In this document: in pieces, positions 24,843 through 37,626 of the stretch
Layout of the letters: each line of letters begins with the position of its first letter
Position numbering within the stretch: position 1 is the stretch's first letter
Origin: Epiperipatus broadwayi
Taxonomy: Eukaryota > Onychophora > Udeonychophora > Euonychophora > Peripatidae
Direction of reading: 5' to 3'
NCBI GenBank assembly: GCA_028023455.1
Contig: JAQFVV010006643.1
Coordinates: 310,001-374,000 of the forward strand
Length of the DNA stretch: 64,000 nucleotides
Program-made: the position numbers and the translations under genes
Notes under the pieces: model-generated
Told to the model about the DNA's origin: nothing
The model's database searches: none
The model's input: the letters and a program-made list of their open reading frames with translations, nothing else

Positions 24843-25470
24843 AAATGGACAGATCCATAGTGTAGTCACACCATCAGTTCATCCATTTTTTCATTCCATT
24901 CTCCTCATGGCCCAGCTTTCCAATTCCACATAACTCTTCTCATCTCTTATATCATCCAGCAATGTTAATCTCTTCCATCCTTTCTTCTTACTTTCATCCA
25001 AAACATCTTTCGTTAAACTATAATTTCTTTTTAATATATGTCCAATTCAGTTTCTCTTTCTCTGATTTCCTCAATCAATCTTTTTTTTTATTTACTCTTT
25101 TCAAAAAATTTTGGGATTTAACCAACTGATTTTTTCTATTCTTCCTCATGTCCACATCTCAAAGGTTTCCAATCCATTTCTAATTTTATTACTCATTATC
25201 CACATTTCACAACCATACGTTAGTACACTCCACACATAGCATTTAATTAATCTCTTTCTTAATTCTCTCTTCAAAGGTCCACAAAATATTTTCTTTCTCT
25301 TAATAAATAATGCCTTCTTTGCCAATGTTATTCTTCTTCTGACTTCATCTTCACTTTTTCCATTCTCATTTAACCAAATATCCAGATATCTAAATCCCTT
25401 TACCTGTTGAACTATGTTATTACAGATTTCAATTTGCAGTCTTTTTGCATTTCTTCCTATACATACACAT
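24843..25470 (-). pseudogene. LINE reverse-transcriptase tail fragment (copy 1)
   Basis: Minus-strand reading gives, with frameshifts: Y-L-x-I-W-L-N-E-N-G-K-S-E-D-E-V near 25370, R-R-I-T-L-A-K-K-A-L-F, then V-L-T-Y-G-C-E-M-W-I-M-S near 25210, R-N-G-L-E-T-F-E-M-W, and a degenerate end. This is the thumb and C-terminal connection region typical of RTE/CR1-like RTs (Y-L-G ... R-I-x-x-A ... Y-G-C-E-x-W). The catalytic fingers and palm are absent, consistent with 5' truncation. It is colinear with the plus-strand copy at 45178-45770, so both derive from one family. Confidence 0.7.
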
Positions 25471-25739
25471 TTATTATAGCATATTATATGACATATTATA
25501 CGTTATTATAGATCTTTAAAATAAGTGAAATATTTTTACTCTATAAAATTGATATCAGTTGTTTCAAAAATCAATTTACATTAAAATATAGTCCAATTTA
25601 GGATGTCTTTGTTGTTGTTGTTTATGATAATTCTATATAAAAATATCTAAAATATAATAAGAAATGTTCCATTTTCTTACTGTGAAAAAGTTATTGAACT
25701 TAAGAACTACCGATCAGTTCCACTATTAATTAAATAGAC
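25471..25739. other. AT-rich spacer
   Basis: Only a short TTGTTGTTG run near 25607. Confidence 0.4.
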
Positions 25740-27110
25740 TTAGTAATGATTATGTGACTTTATACATACATAATAAAATGGGGGTGAAGAAAAAATATAT
25801 ATCACATGATAGCAGCCTAAGCTTATCAAAACCACAAATCTTCAATCTATTGTCAAGGCAAATTCTATAAATGAAACATAGATTCTACTATTCACTCTGG
25901 TCTAAGATCTTAATATAGACAAAAAGCAGGCACAGACATTACAGATTACGATTTTTGTATTTCCAGAAGTTTAAATAATATCCATTAAACAAGTAAACAT
26001 AATTTGTTATGAAAATTGACTAATAAGTAATTATTTTTTAAAACTTTCAAATCCTACTGCTATTAATTATTACTTAGATAATAAGTCTGATTTTAAACAA
26101 ATCTAACTTGTTTCTAAAATATAATCACATAATAATAGCCCACGATTATCTAAACCAGGAAACTTCAATCTATTATCAAATCAATTTCTAGAAGTAAAAG
26201 ATGAGTTTCACTTTTTAACAGGAAAATATAACCAGTTTTGAAATGAGACTAGCAAATAATCATATTTAAAATTTTCAAACATTACTGCTAACAATTATTA
26301 TTTATATAATAAACCTGATTTTGATAAACTGTGGTTTTATAAAATTAATCACATGATAACAGTCTACTCTTACTTAAATCGTGACTCATCAATTTGTTGT
26401 CAAGGCAACTTCTATATGTAAAAGATGTATTCCATCTTTAATCTGAATTAATATAGAGAAAAATAACTGACACAAGAATTTAACAAATTGAGATTTTATT
26501 ATCCTAATAATTCAAGTAAACTCCATTGATCAGGGTATAATTTGCTTTGAAAGCAATAGACTTTTTTAATTCTTTCAAATCCCATTGTTAATAATTATTA
26601 CTTAGATAATACACCTAATTTTGCACAAAACCAGATGATTTTATAAATGTAATCAGGTAATATTTTCCTATTTATTATATAATTTAGGAAATTAAAAATC
26701 TCAATCTGTTAAAGTCTCTGTACCATCTCTCTTTGCCTATATTAAGATTTTTAGATCATGGTGTAATCCATCTTTTACTTATAGAGGTTGTCTTAACAAC
26801 AGATTGCAAATTCATGATTTAGATAATCTTAGGCTGTTAACATGTGATTACATTTATAAACGCACCTATTTTTGAGCAAAATTGGGTTTATATCTAAGTA
26901 ATCCATGGAGTTGGAAAGTTTTAAAAATAACCAAAACAGTTAACTTCTAGGAATAAAAATTTTTAAGCTGTTCTAACTCACTTCATCTACATTATAATCT
27001 TAGATCAGAACGAAACGTGAAAGCCATCTTGCAATTCTAGAGGTTGCTTTCACAACGGATTGAAGATTCTTATATTAAATCCACATAGATTTCTGCAAAA
27101 GCAGATATGT
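25740..27110. repeat. Degenerate tandem/inverted repeat block, 220-320-bp spacing
   Basis: Anchor words such as AATCACATGATAACAG recur at about 25801, 26123, 26347 and 26650. Each is followed by TTCAATCTATTGTCAAGGCA-like and TTATTACTTAGATAATA-like blocks. Inverted versions appear at about 26836 (ACATGTGATTACAT) and 27045. The block looks like an old tandem array or nested insertions of one element in both orientations. No coding potential. Confidence 0.5.
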
Positions 27111-30100
27111 ATTTGTGTGTGTGTGCATCCTATCTCCACTCAATAACCATAAGCAATAACAGGAAGAAAGGGCTATATTTTTTCTTATAAAAGGATTCAA
27201 ACATAAATCTGTTTTTGATCAAGAAAGTGTCATCTGTAATAAATAAATTTTATTTTATGTATAAAAAAGCTAACTTTAACTAATTTTTCTTTGACTAAAT
27301 TGGATTGTGAATAGATAATGAATGTCAAAATATAAGTATTACCATTAAATAAATGAACTGCAATTAATTTACATAATGCGAACACTATATGAGATAATAA
27401 TCCGAGTAAGGTTACACAATTTAACCAAAATAGCAAAGTTATAAAAATTAAAGTTTTAAAAGTGACGGATTAAACAAGGAAAGAAATAACCGGTTATTTG
27501 TACGTGGGCATATTAAAAGTTATTGTTTATTTTATACAATAACTCAAATCATGAAATGTGTTTAATGTAAAATTAATCTGTCACTTTAACAGCTATATAG
27601 CATCTAAAAATAATGTGTACTTGTATAAAAGAAAAAACCATTGCTCTAATAAAATGTTTTACTAATATATATATATTTTTTTATGTAAATTATTTGGAAA
27701 GTTTTAAAATGTTAAACCGATTTTTTTTTTTCAAACGCCAAAATTAAATAAAGATAATTAAAACCCGGTAAAGCAATATTTGTTAAAATTTATATTTAGT
27801 GAATTATGATGAAAAATAAAAAAAGATTATATTTTTAGTGAGCAAAATTATCTCCGCCTAATATTCATAACTATTTTAGCTAAAGTTGTATGCAATTAAA
27901 CATTATTGAAATTATTGGTTTGTAAAATAAATATTTTTTATTTTATTTTAATAATTATGTAAAAAATATTATGAATCTTAAGAGTTTAAACTTTAAATTT
28001 TTATAAAAGTAAAAAATGTTATTTAAAAATTAAATTTAATTCCAATTAATTTGTTTTTTTTTAATCCATTAGTTAAATAAATTATTAATAATAAACTGGT
28101 CGAGTATCAAAGATATCATCCTATCTTGCAAACAAGTGACTCCTTTGATTTTTTTTTCCATAACACAGATTATCATTTGGAAGAATATGGGAATACAAAA
28201 ATCTATAAAAGATAAAAAATGTCAATTGGTTGTTCTTCAGTAGTTTTTTCCTACAGTTCAGTTGTTTGTTGCTAATTCTTGGGGACATCAAGAATATAGT
28301 CTCCCAAAGCTATCTGACCTTCCTTTAAAAAAAGAATTTAGCATCATGTTTACTGAGAAAACAAACTGGACCAGTATTGAAGAGCTGTAATTTATCATTA
28401 TTGGTTTTCAATTGCAGCCATTAAAAAGTTACATTTTAAATTATAATTTGCTACTGATCAACCATAACTGAGTCTTCCTTCATTACCTGAAAATGTAGTC
28501 ACTAGAAACATTGAGGTATATCAATATAAATGTCTTATAATTTATCGACTGTTGTCTCACAAGCTAAAATAGGTTTCTGAGTTGAAAGAGTTATGGAAAA
28601 AAATGAAAATCATCTGTGATTCAAACAGAAATGATGAAGTCAAAAAAATTAAATTTCAAAGAAATAAAATTGTTTGAGGTTACTAATACATAAAGACAGC
28701 TGTGAAAAACTCAAGATTTGGAAAATGCTTTTTAACTAGGAAAATTAATCTGCAATGATAATTATTATGAATAAAAAGTGTAAAATCAAACAAAGATAAA
28801 AATATGGCATATTTATAGAATATTTCCATTGAAATAAAATAAGCCTTAACTTTATATTATCTGCATTTTCCAATTATATAATATAGTTTTATTTAATATA
28901 TTTTATTTATAAAGAATACTAAACAATATAAATATTTGTCTGAAGGCGATATTTCATAAAGTGTGAATATAATTAACAAATAGTTTTAACAAATATTTTT
29001 GTCCAGTAAAGATGCATATTTTTAAAGTGATTAAATCAAGGCTTATTAAAATATTAAACTTAGTCGAGATAAACATAAAGATTTAGAAATAAAATGTGAT
29101 TTGTGTATTTTTTGAATTGCATTGCCATTATCAAAATTTGCTAATACATTGAATGGTTATTTTTAAATTAAAGAATAGTAATTGTATTTATTTCTTTATT
29201 CAAATCTCAATTCATTTGTTTTTAGCATACAGTTTTGATTGTAGATCATCCAATGATTACAAAGTGCTATCAATTAGTGATAGACTTTGTCAAATTTAAT
29301 GGATAACTAATTCTTAAGGAATTATAATGATAGATAAATCAGATCTCTGAATGTAGAGGAAATGCTGAAGATATAGAAGTGCTCTTACCCTTAAAAGAAA
29401 TAAAGCTGATTTGTGCTGGCTGATATTATTTTAATGATTAGTCCAGATGAATGAATCAGAGTGACTTTTGCTAGGTTAATCCAATCCATTTATCAGTAAT
29501 ATTTCACTGAGATAATACTTTGAATAATCTGTCTATGTAAACCAGTGATGGTGCTTTTGAGAATGATTTAGGTACTGATAATATTGCTTTCAATAAATAA
29601 AATTTTGGTTGTGAACATTTAAGCAGTAATTACTTGGTTTAGAGAGTTGTCACTGAGTAGATAATAACTCTATAATGTGCAAGAGATTCAATGGATGGTC
29701 AATTTCATTATTAATATTGAAGTAATTTCATCTAGTACAATATACAATGTTTTTGGCATAATTATCATCATTATTTTTATATTTATATAATATATAAAAA
29801 ATTTAAAAACATCTACATTATCATCCAGTTATTATTATTACAATCTAATGTTACTATTATATTTCACAGCTCAAAGTATGACTGCACCTCAGTGGAGAAC
29901 TAACAGTCATTTCTTCCATTACATTGTACTTCAAGTTTATAATATGTATCATACATGAATATATTTTAAAAATTACATCTGAGTTAAGAATGACAGGATA
30001 ATCACTAATTTAATAACTGGTTAATAATAATCTTCAATGTATTTATATAAAGTGGATATTCATAAATATGTGAATGAAATGTTTAGTAAATATAAATCAA

Positions 30101-32159
30101 ATTGTTTTTAATATTTAAATGTATATATATTGCATATGCACAGAAAGCAAAAAAATTAAAATGTAGGAAATTAAAATTTCATTTTTATTATTATTTCTTT
30201 TAAATATTTTCTTATTTTTTTATTGTAGATAATTGAAAATGTAAATATTGGAAAATGGAAGCGATACTGTATTTACTCCACACAAAAAAAAAATCAATTT
30301 TTATTTATGATTATGTAAATAAATAAACAACTGCAGGCAAGATAAAGATTTTTGTAACATTATAATTAACTTTTTCTTGTTTGTGTAAATTAATGAAAAG
30401 TAAAAAAAAAAAAAATTCAAAAGTTCAGGAATCATTTTATAAATAAATCTGAAATTGAAATTAAAAACAAATCTAAAATTAAAATGTAATTTCAGTTTTA
30501 ATTATATATAAATAAATGAAAACTGTAGCTTTTAAAATAAATAAATTTTTATTTGTTATATAAAAAAATATTCTGTTTTTATATTAGACTATTCCCAGAT
30601 TATTTGTTAGCTGTATTACTCTTTCGAGACTATGATATTCAAGCCTATGGATGAATTGAAAAATTTGTAATTAATTAAAAACTTCCCATAAGAATTTTTT
30701 TCAGGTAAATAAGGCTGATAGCTATTGTTTTTGACTGGAGATAAAGTAAAAAAATTCATCATAAAAACTTACCGAGTGCAAGTATCCTCGTTAATTGCTA
30801 GTATACTAATTAGTACTATGTTGTATTTTTCAAATTTCTTACAAAAAGAATGACATTTCTCTGCAACATAGTAATTAAATTTTCTTACTATATATTTTTA
30901 ATTTCAAATGATACTTTACATAATAGTATCAAAGCATAAAATTCTGACAAAATTAGTAAATAAAGAGATAATATACAACATTGATTCCCAATCTCAGAGT
31001 ATGGATATCTTCAAGGATATATAAAAAATAATGAATAATGGTGAAAAAATACATTTTAATAATGATATTGAAATTAAAAATTAGTAATTCAAATTATTGA
31101 CTTTACTACTCAAAGATTCTTTATTATTTTAAAACATCAGACAATTAAAATTTGAGATATTAAACTTTATTCTCTCTATGATGTGCATTGATGGAATTTT
31201 AAAATGAAATATATACCTTATTGGAAAAATACATGATATGAAGGTAATTTGCAGTTTTCTAATAGCTTTTACAAAATGTTTATGTAAATAAAGATAATTG
31301 TCAAAATACTTTTACCCAATTTATTATTGCAATTAATGTCATAAAACACATCTCATATCAATGTCCTCACATAAAATATAAGCAATTATAATAAATTTCT
31401 ATGGAAAAATAAGTAATTCATTACTTGGTACTTTAGTATTAGACCTGATATGATGAAAGTCAATTCTAAACCTAACTCCAACTCAGTACAGCTATGATAT
31501 TTCACAGCACATCTAATATTAAAGTGTCCATTGCTTTACATTCAAAATATATACAAATTTGATTAAAGAAGTAAAGTCTAAATTGAAAAATGTGTTAATT
31601 AATAAATAAACATTTTTATTAAGCATATTATTAAAAAAATTACTAACCTGAGAGTAAATATAATGTATAAAAACATTTTGGTATCTATAATTGGTTTAAA
31701 AATTTTTTTTTAATGTTTTTTATTGCTGCTATGCCATTTTGTTTTTATGTAGTGAGAGAATATTTTGTAATTCACTATTCATTAAGTTAAAACCTACAGA
31801 AAAAAAGATAACTATAATGTACATTTAAAAAAATTTAAAAATTAACACAATGTACATTTTAAAATTTATTTTTGATCTAATTTATGTTCTATTACCAACG
31901 TCTTCTATTTTTGTAATGTCTATCCAATAAAACTCTGGATTCATTTTGCACCATTATTTTTTATAAAAAACATTTGATGAATTGTATTTATTTTATATAA
32001 ATACAGTAAAGTTAAATAAAAATTTGATAAAAAAATATAATGTACAGTTGATTCCTGAAGTTTTAATAATCTAAATTATTAATCTTTTTTTCACTTTTGC
32101 CCGCTAGTATAAAACAGTATTTTTTTAACAGCATCATTTTCTTGGATTATCAGAGATAA
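27111..32159. other. Long AT-rich tract without recognised features
   Basis: About 5 kb with frequent stops in all frames. The one ORF track candidate (27230-27436, minus) has a hydrophobic composition expected by chance. A poly-A/T-rich patch occurs near 30285-30420. No TE motif recognised. Confidence 0.5.
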
Positions 32160-32620
32160 ATTATAAAAAGATTGATTTAAAATTGAGCAAATAACATTTT
32201 AAACTTATGTTTAGTTATCTTTGATTATATAAAGTTGATTATTAACTACATAATGCATAAAATTATTTTTCCTTTTTTTACTCCCAAAATAATTCATAAT
32301 TTTGGATGATGACAATTATGATTAACATTCTTAGGTTGCAAGCAAAATAATATTCATGAAAAATTATAGTGCTGAAATACAAGAACAATTCTGTGTGATT
32401 ATTGATTTAAAATTGAATAAATATACTATAATTTTAACTTATCCTTAGTTATTTTTGATCATATAAAGTTGATTATTAACTACATAATGCATGAAACATT
32501 TTTTTTTCTTTTCTTTTCCCTCAAAATAGCTATTACAATGACTGCAAATACAATTAACATACATTTTGCTGCAAGCAAACTAACATAAGAATTATTGATT
32601 GAGCAAATATATTTATTTAT
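32160..32620. repeat. Tandem duplication, ~230-bp unit, two copies
   Basis: Units share GATTTAAAATTGA (about 32173 and 32404) and TATAAAGTTGATTATTAACT at 32228 and 32462, then CATAATGCAT. They diverge by substitutions and small indels, so the duplication is old. Confidence 0.65.
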
Positions 32621-33729
32621 CATGTACATTTTAAAATTTAGTATTACTACACTGTATTATACTTGATCAAAGTATATTTTGATTACTCATCTTTAGTTTG
32701 GATAGTATAAATGAAAAATACTGGATTACAAATCTGATAAAATATATTAATCATACTTAAATTTCATAACAAAAAACTAACTAACATTGGATATTTTATC
32801 ATGAATAAAGTCTATATTATATTGAACAATTTTAGTAGCAACATTACCATTTTACTTTCTGGTGGCTAGCTTTAGTAAAGTCATTATTCTATGATGTTAT
32901 CAATCTTCCAATATGGCCACCATTTTGAAAAAAAATAATATTTTTTGTAAAGATCTTAATAGTAAATAATCAAGATTGTAAAACAAATTAATTATTATGG
33001 TGAATATTTACATAAAGATCTGTCATTAATGAGGGTAAAGATATATTATTAATTTTGAAAATTTCAAAAGTTGTCAAATTAATTTTATGATAAATGATAG
33101 AGCAATTTTTCTTGTTAATTTCATTGTTAAAAAAGGCTTTGATGAATGATGACAAGTCTTTGTCTCATGACCATACTGTTACACTATATATCTTGACAAC
33201 AAACTCTTTATAGGCCCAACTTTCACTTTTCATACATTTGAGTGTTCTTATGCCAGTGCCAGTTTATTTATAGCTGGATATCTTAGTCAGTTCTGTAAAA
33301 ATGATCAATAAGAATTTTTCCAGTTGTATTTTTTTATTATCCTTTTATATTACATTAACACTTTGTGTATTATCAAATATAAATCATTGGTTGAAAACTA
33401 TACATACTAAACAAGAACATAATGTGGATAGTCTAGTCATCAGAAATTTTTCATGACACTATAGTACAAACTTGTGAAAAGACAGTCTTTACTTCTTTGA
33501 TCAGATAAAAAGGAAAAATACTTTGAGGACTATCCAAAGTATCATCCAATGATAGCATAAAGCTTTCTCCTTTCTTGCAAACATTTGCAAATCAAAACAG
33601 GCCAGATATACAACAATGAATGCAATTCATTTCACTGTCTAATGAAATACCAGAATATATTATCCTTGTCATCAGGTAACAAAGATAATAAAAATGCACT
33701 TGAAGACTTTAGTCATATCATTTTTTGTG

Positions 33730-34880
33730 TTATAGAAGTTTAAGAATGACACAATAACTGATAGTTTAATGTTTTCACTTGTAAAAGATGTCATTTCTCA
33801 TATTGTTGAAAAAAAAATGTAAAAAAATGGAATACTATCTTTCTTTCAAATAATATATATCTCAAAGATTTCAGAATATGGCTGATTATGTCAAGGATAG
33901 AATTAAAAATAATAAATTCCTAACTATTCAAATTAATAAAGTATAAATATTGTTTATTTCTGTTCTGCTTGCTGTTGGGAAACTTTTGAAAAACAATGAG
34001 GTTGAAAAAAATATTTTGCCTTGCCATTTTGAATGCATAAGATGCGAAGACATACTTAATGTTATTTACTATTTCAAAGAAAAGTACATTAATTGGTCTA
34101 ATTGCTATGAGTGATGAACTATTGGTGGCAAAATTATATCAGTCTGTCATTCTGGTCTCCATGATAATGTTGTTAAAATAGTCAAAAATATAATCTGGAA
34201 ATATTGCTGCATACATGAGCAAAGTTTAACAATTAAGCATCTCACTAGTGAATTACAAATTGTTTTTGATAAAACTGTTAAAATGATTAATTTATAAAAT
34301 AAAAGTTCATAAACTTTAGGATTTTCAAAACACTGTGTCAACTTTCCTCCTTTATACAAAAGTAAAATGACTCTACTGTGATATAGTCCTTATTTGATTT
34401 TTCAGTTTAGTAATGATATTTTTTTGAAATCTATTCTTTCCAACTTGCTTCTAAATAACAACATTATGATTAGCTTCTGATTTTTGTATACATACCATAT
34501 ATATTTCCAAAGAAATTTGGTGCCTGTGAATTGTTCAATAATAATTTTTAATGTTTCAGACAAAATTGAATCTACCATTAAAAAAACTTTGATATTTGGA
34601 GGTCATGATTTAAAACTTTACATAACTAACTCAGAAAATTAGTTAGAAAATAACTAAAGATTTGAAAAACTGAAATCATCTTTCTTAAAATTTAGAAGAA
34701 AAACAAAACAACTGGATTACAATTGCAAATCTCTTTAAAAATGAATATTTTCAACTTGCCAGATTATCAATTCAAAAGAAGTTGATCAAATTTTTATCTG
34801 ATATTACTTTAAAATGTGAACTATTTCTTAAAACTTTTGGTCACACAGGTGAGTTATCTCAGCTATCAGCTGCTTTTTAA
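33730..34880 (+). pseudogene. Second decayed hAT transposase, SCAND3/ZBED-like
   Basis: Frame-shifting reads on the plus strand recover blocks in the order seen in SCAND3/ZBED5-like hAT proteins: a residue string around C-E-D-I-L-N-V-I-Y-Y-F-K-E near 34040-34085 followed by Y-I-N-W-S-N-C; later L-Q-I-V-F-D-K-T-V-K-M-I-N near 34255-34300 followed by an L-N-x-R-I-F-like segment. A downstream helical stretch (34660-34860) ends in G-E-L-S-Q-L-S-A. In that family an I-D-E-S-T-D motif precedes these blocks; here only a degraded equivalent around 33900-33930 is seen. The BED finger and dimerisation end were not found. No long ORF survives. This family also includes domesticated host genes, but this copy is plainly broken. 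Confidence 0.5.
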
Positions 34881-35254
34881 TAAATATAAAGTTTGTGGAT
34901 AGAGTTTCTGTATATAAAAAATAATATTATAATAAGTGAGAACATTTCCAGTATACATAAATTGAATCTGAGTTTTAAAAAGTATTTATTTCAAAAAGCA
35001 CTGAACATTTGTTATCATAAAATATTTGTTGTGTGGTTTTGAAACCTCTTAAAGTTTTTCAATTACTGATATATTAAAGTAATAAATGCATTCATTAATG
35101 TAATCTAGTTTTTTGTTGTTAATGTAATCTGAGGAATATTGGTGGTTTGACTTTTAAATATAAATATACAAGGACTCTCAGACCATTATGGGTAAGTGCA
35201 GATTTTGTAGGGTACTAAAGCATCTCATCAATGGGGACACCAGGTCACTGTGTT

Positions 35255-35710
35255 ATAAATAAAATTTATATATAAATGAAAATGTTTATATTTCCAAATC
35301 ACTCCATTGCTAGAAACATATTCTGATTATAAATAATGTTATTTAAATATAAGATTACCTTTTTGCTAGCCTTGTGACAGTTATTCAGAATATATTACAA
35401 TACATAGGCTCTCTATCACTACATTAAAGTGAATAGATAGGTGTCATATCATTGCAATAATTAATAAGATTTATACATAAATCATAATTTTATATTTTCA
35501 AATTACTTCATTGTTAGAAACATGTTCTCATTGTAAATATTTTTTATTTAAATATGAGAGGATTACTTTTATATTTAGTCTTGTGACAATTACTTGAAAT
35601 ATACTACATATTATATACTCTATTAATGCACTAAATTGAGCAAATTGACACAATGTCTGTGTAACAATTAAGAAAATATACACATAAATGAAAATGTTCA
35701 AATTTCTGAA
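35255..35710. repeat. Tandem repeat, ~205-bp unit, ~2.2 copies
   Basis: Unit starts near 35257, 35461 and 35667 share TTATAxATAAATxA then TTAGAAACATxTTCTxAT and CTTGTGACAxTTA. The third copy breaks off after its first 45 bases. Old and non-coding. Confidence 0.6.
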
Positions 35711-35907
35711 TCACTTTTATTTAATTATCCTAATTTATATAAAAAATGAAAAATTCCCATTAATAATTTCTTTAAAAATAAACTTATTTAAAAAATATTG
35801 CCTCATAATAATTACAATAATTCTGTAAAATATTAGATAACAAGTATTAGCATAAAATCGCATATATACAATCATATTTTATAAGTACCAGTATATTTAA
35901 TTCAATA

Positions 35908-35972
35908 AAGTGGAATAGCTAAAGGGTCAGATTCTGAAATATGGGATTCTGGGTTCAATTTCAGTACTGTCT
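35908..35972 (+). repeat. tRNA-like SINE head or tRNA pseudogene
   Basis: TAGCTAAAGGG at about 35916 fits a pol III A box and GGGTTCAATTT at 35951 fits a B box, spaced much as in a tRNA. A T-arm of four pairs can be drawn around the B box. It is followed by an A-run and AT-rich sequence. The cloverleaf is incomplete, so a functional tRNA is unlikely. Confidence 0.4.
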
Positions 35973-36439
35973 AAAAAAAATTTTTTAAAGCCATATTATC
36001 TTTTTTTCTTTTTAATATCAATATTATATATATTTTTAATAATGATATTATTATTTTTTATATGTTTTTTAATCTGCCTTTTCTTGAATTCTGAATGTTG
36101 TGAGATTTGTTACATGCTAAAAACTTGTAATTAATCCATAATAAATATATTAAAATAAAACGCAAATGCATGTTCATGGCTTCTAAAAATTTATTGAATA
36201 AATAATGCAGGTGTGAACATTTAAAATGTTGGATTGTTTAATATGTATATAATAACAAAATAATAAACTTAAATTATAGTATTAATATTTTTTATTGAAA
36301 CAATATAACTTTATTAATAGAAAATGTACACAAGTTATGCATGAGAGATTCTGAATTCAATTAAAAATAATTAACTAATGAGTTTTCAAACAAACAATAC
36401 CTCTATATAACAAACTAAATGTCATGCCAGTTAAAGTTG

Positions 36440-37470
36440 ACCTAATAAATCTAACAATTTTTCAGTCCACTTTAATAAAAACTCATCTTCTACTTGGAAT
36501 ATTCTTACAGATGAGACCATTCCTTTCAAATTTTCCTCTACTTCTCATAAATTTTTAGGTTTCCCAATGCAGCTCTCATATAATTAAATATAAACTGCTA
36601 TTCAAAATCAGCTTATTGTTTTAGTCAAAAACCCATCAATACATTATCCAAAGCATATCTTTCAATATATGCAAAGGCACCACTAGTCAACATTTTAATA
36701 TTTCCTAAAATTAATTATTTCTTATCCATTATTAAATTTTCTTTTTCATTCAAAAAAATATATATACTCCCTTATCACCAAACTAATCTGGAATAAAAAA
36801 CAGTAACTCTAAGCATAAGAAATATGCAAAAATGTATTAAATTCAATGGTCTGTTATTACATTGCATTTCTAACCATTAATGAAATGAATAAACCAATTA
36901 GTTTCTTCCCATTATGTTAATAGTGTAATTCCTGTTAACCATACCGACACTCCATCATCCATTAACAATAATTTTATCAAAGCCTTAATAATTCTAATAA
37001 GTAAGCACCTTACTTTCTCATATAATCTATTTCTAAATAAACTTAACTATTGGCAAACATATGAAATTTAAAGTAATAATAGTATATCAAATAACAGTCA
37101 ATCTTTCTTGTTATGTAGTAACAAATAGATTACAAAAAAGTTCAGATATTGGCACCTGGAATCAAAATATTTGGAACTTCTTAATTAAAATAAATGTCAA
37201 AACCCTTCTTACTAATTATTTTCTCTCCTACAAGTGATACTTCACAAATATAGATCCATTATGTGCCCTCTGTCATAGAAATAAATGAACAATGGAATAC
37301 TTTCTTATGGATTATTCCTCACTTCTTTTTTGTCATATTATTATCATTAACATTACTCATTCAAATTCATTAACAATCAACAACCTTATAAAAATTACAA
37401 CGTGGTATTTTTTTCCAATAAAAGAATTACTACATTTATTCTTTTCACACTTTGTTTTGTAAGATGTTAT
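36440..37470 (+). pseudogene. LINE remnant (RT thumb and C-terminal zinc motif)
   Basis: Short conserved pieces in changing frames: I-P-F-K-F-S-S-T-S-H-K-F-L-G near 36510-36550, typical of the K-F/Y-L-G thumb motif of LINE RTs, and C-A-L-C-H-R-N with T-M-E-Y-F-L-M-D-Y near 37264-37310, matching the C-x2-C ... M-E-H-x-L-x-x-C ending of many LINE proteins with H and C both changed to Y. Everything between is shifted or stopped. The family differs in detail from the 16640 LINE. Confidence 0.4.
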
Positions 37471-37539
37471 CTAAGCTTTAATCCCACATCTCTCAATACT
37501 AAATCACCCTTACTAAAAAGAATTATATAACATTTAAGA

Positions 37540-37626
37540 CCAGAGATCAAACCCATGCACCAGCTGATATTTTTGCAGCTGCAAGAAATCTAATCTCATT
37601 AACTACAACCCAGTGGCTTGGCTATT
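37540..37626 (-). repeat. tRNA-like SINE head
   Basis: On the minus strand, AATAGCCAAGCCACTGGG (about 37626-37609) gives an A-box-like block, and GGGTTTGATCTC (37554-37543) a B-box-like block. It lies just downstream of the LINE remnant and may be an independent SINE insertion. Confidence 0.35.

Noticed and set aside
35908-37626. Functional tRNA genes at 35908-35972 and 37540-37626
   Set aside because: A and B boxes are present, but no complete cloverleaf or acceptor stem could be drawn; kept as SINE-like heads only.
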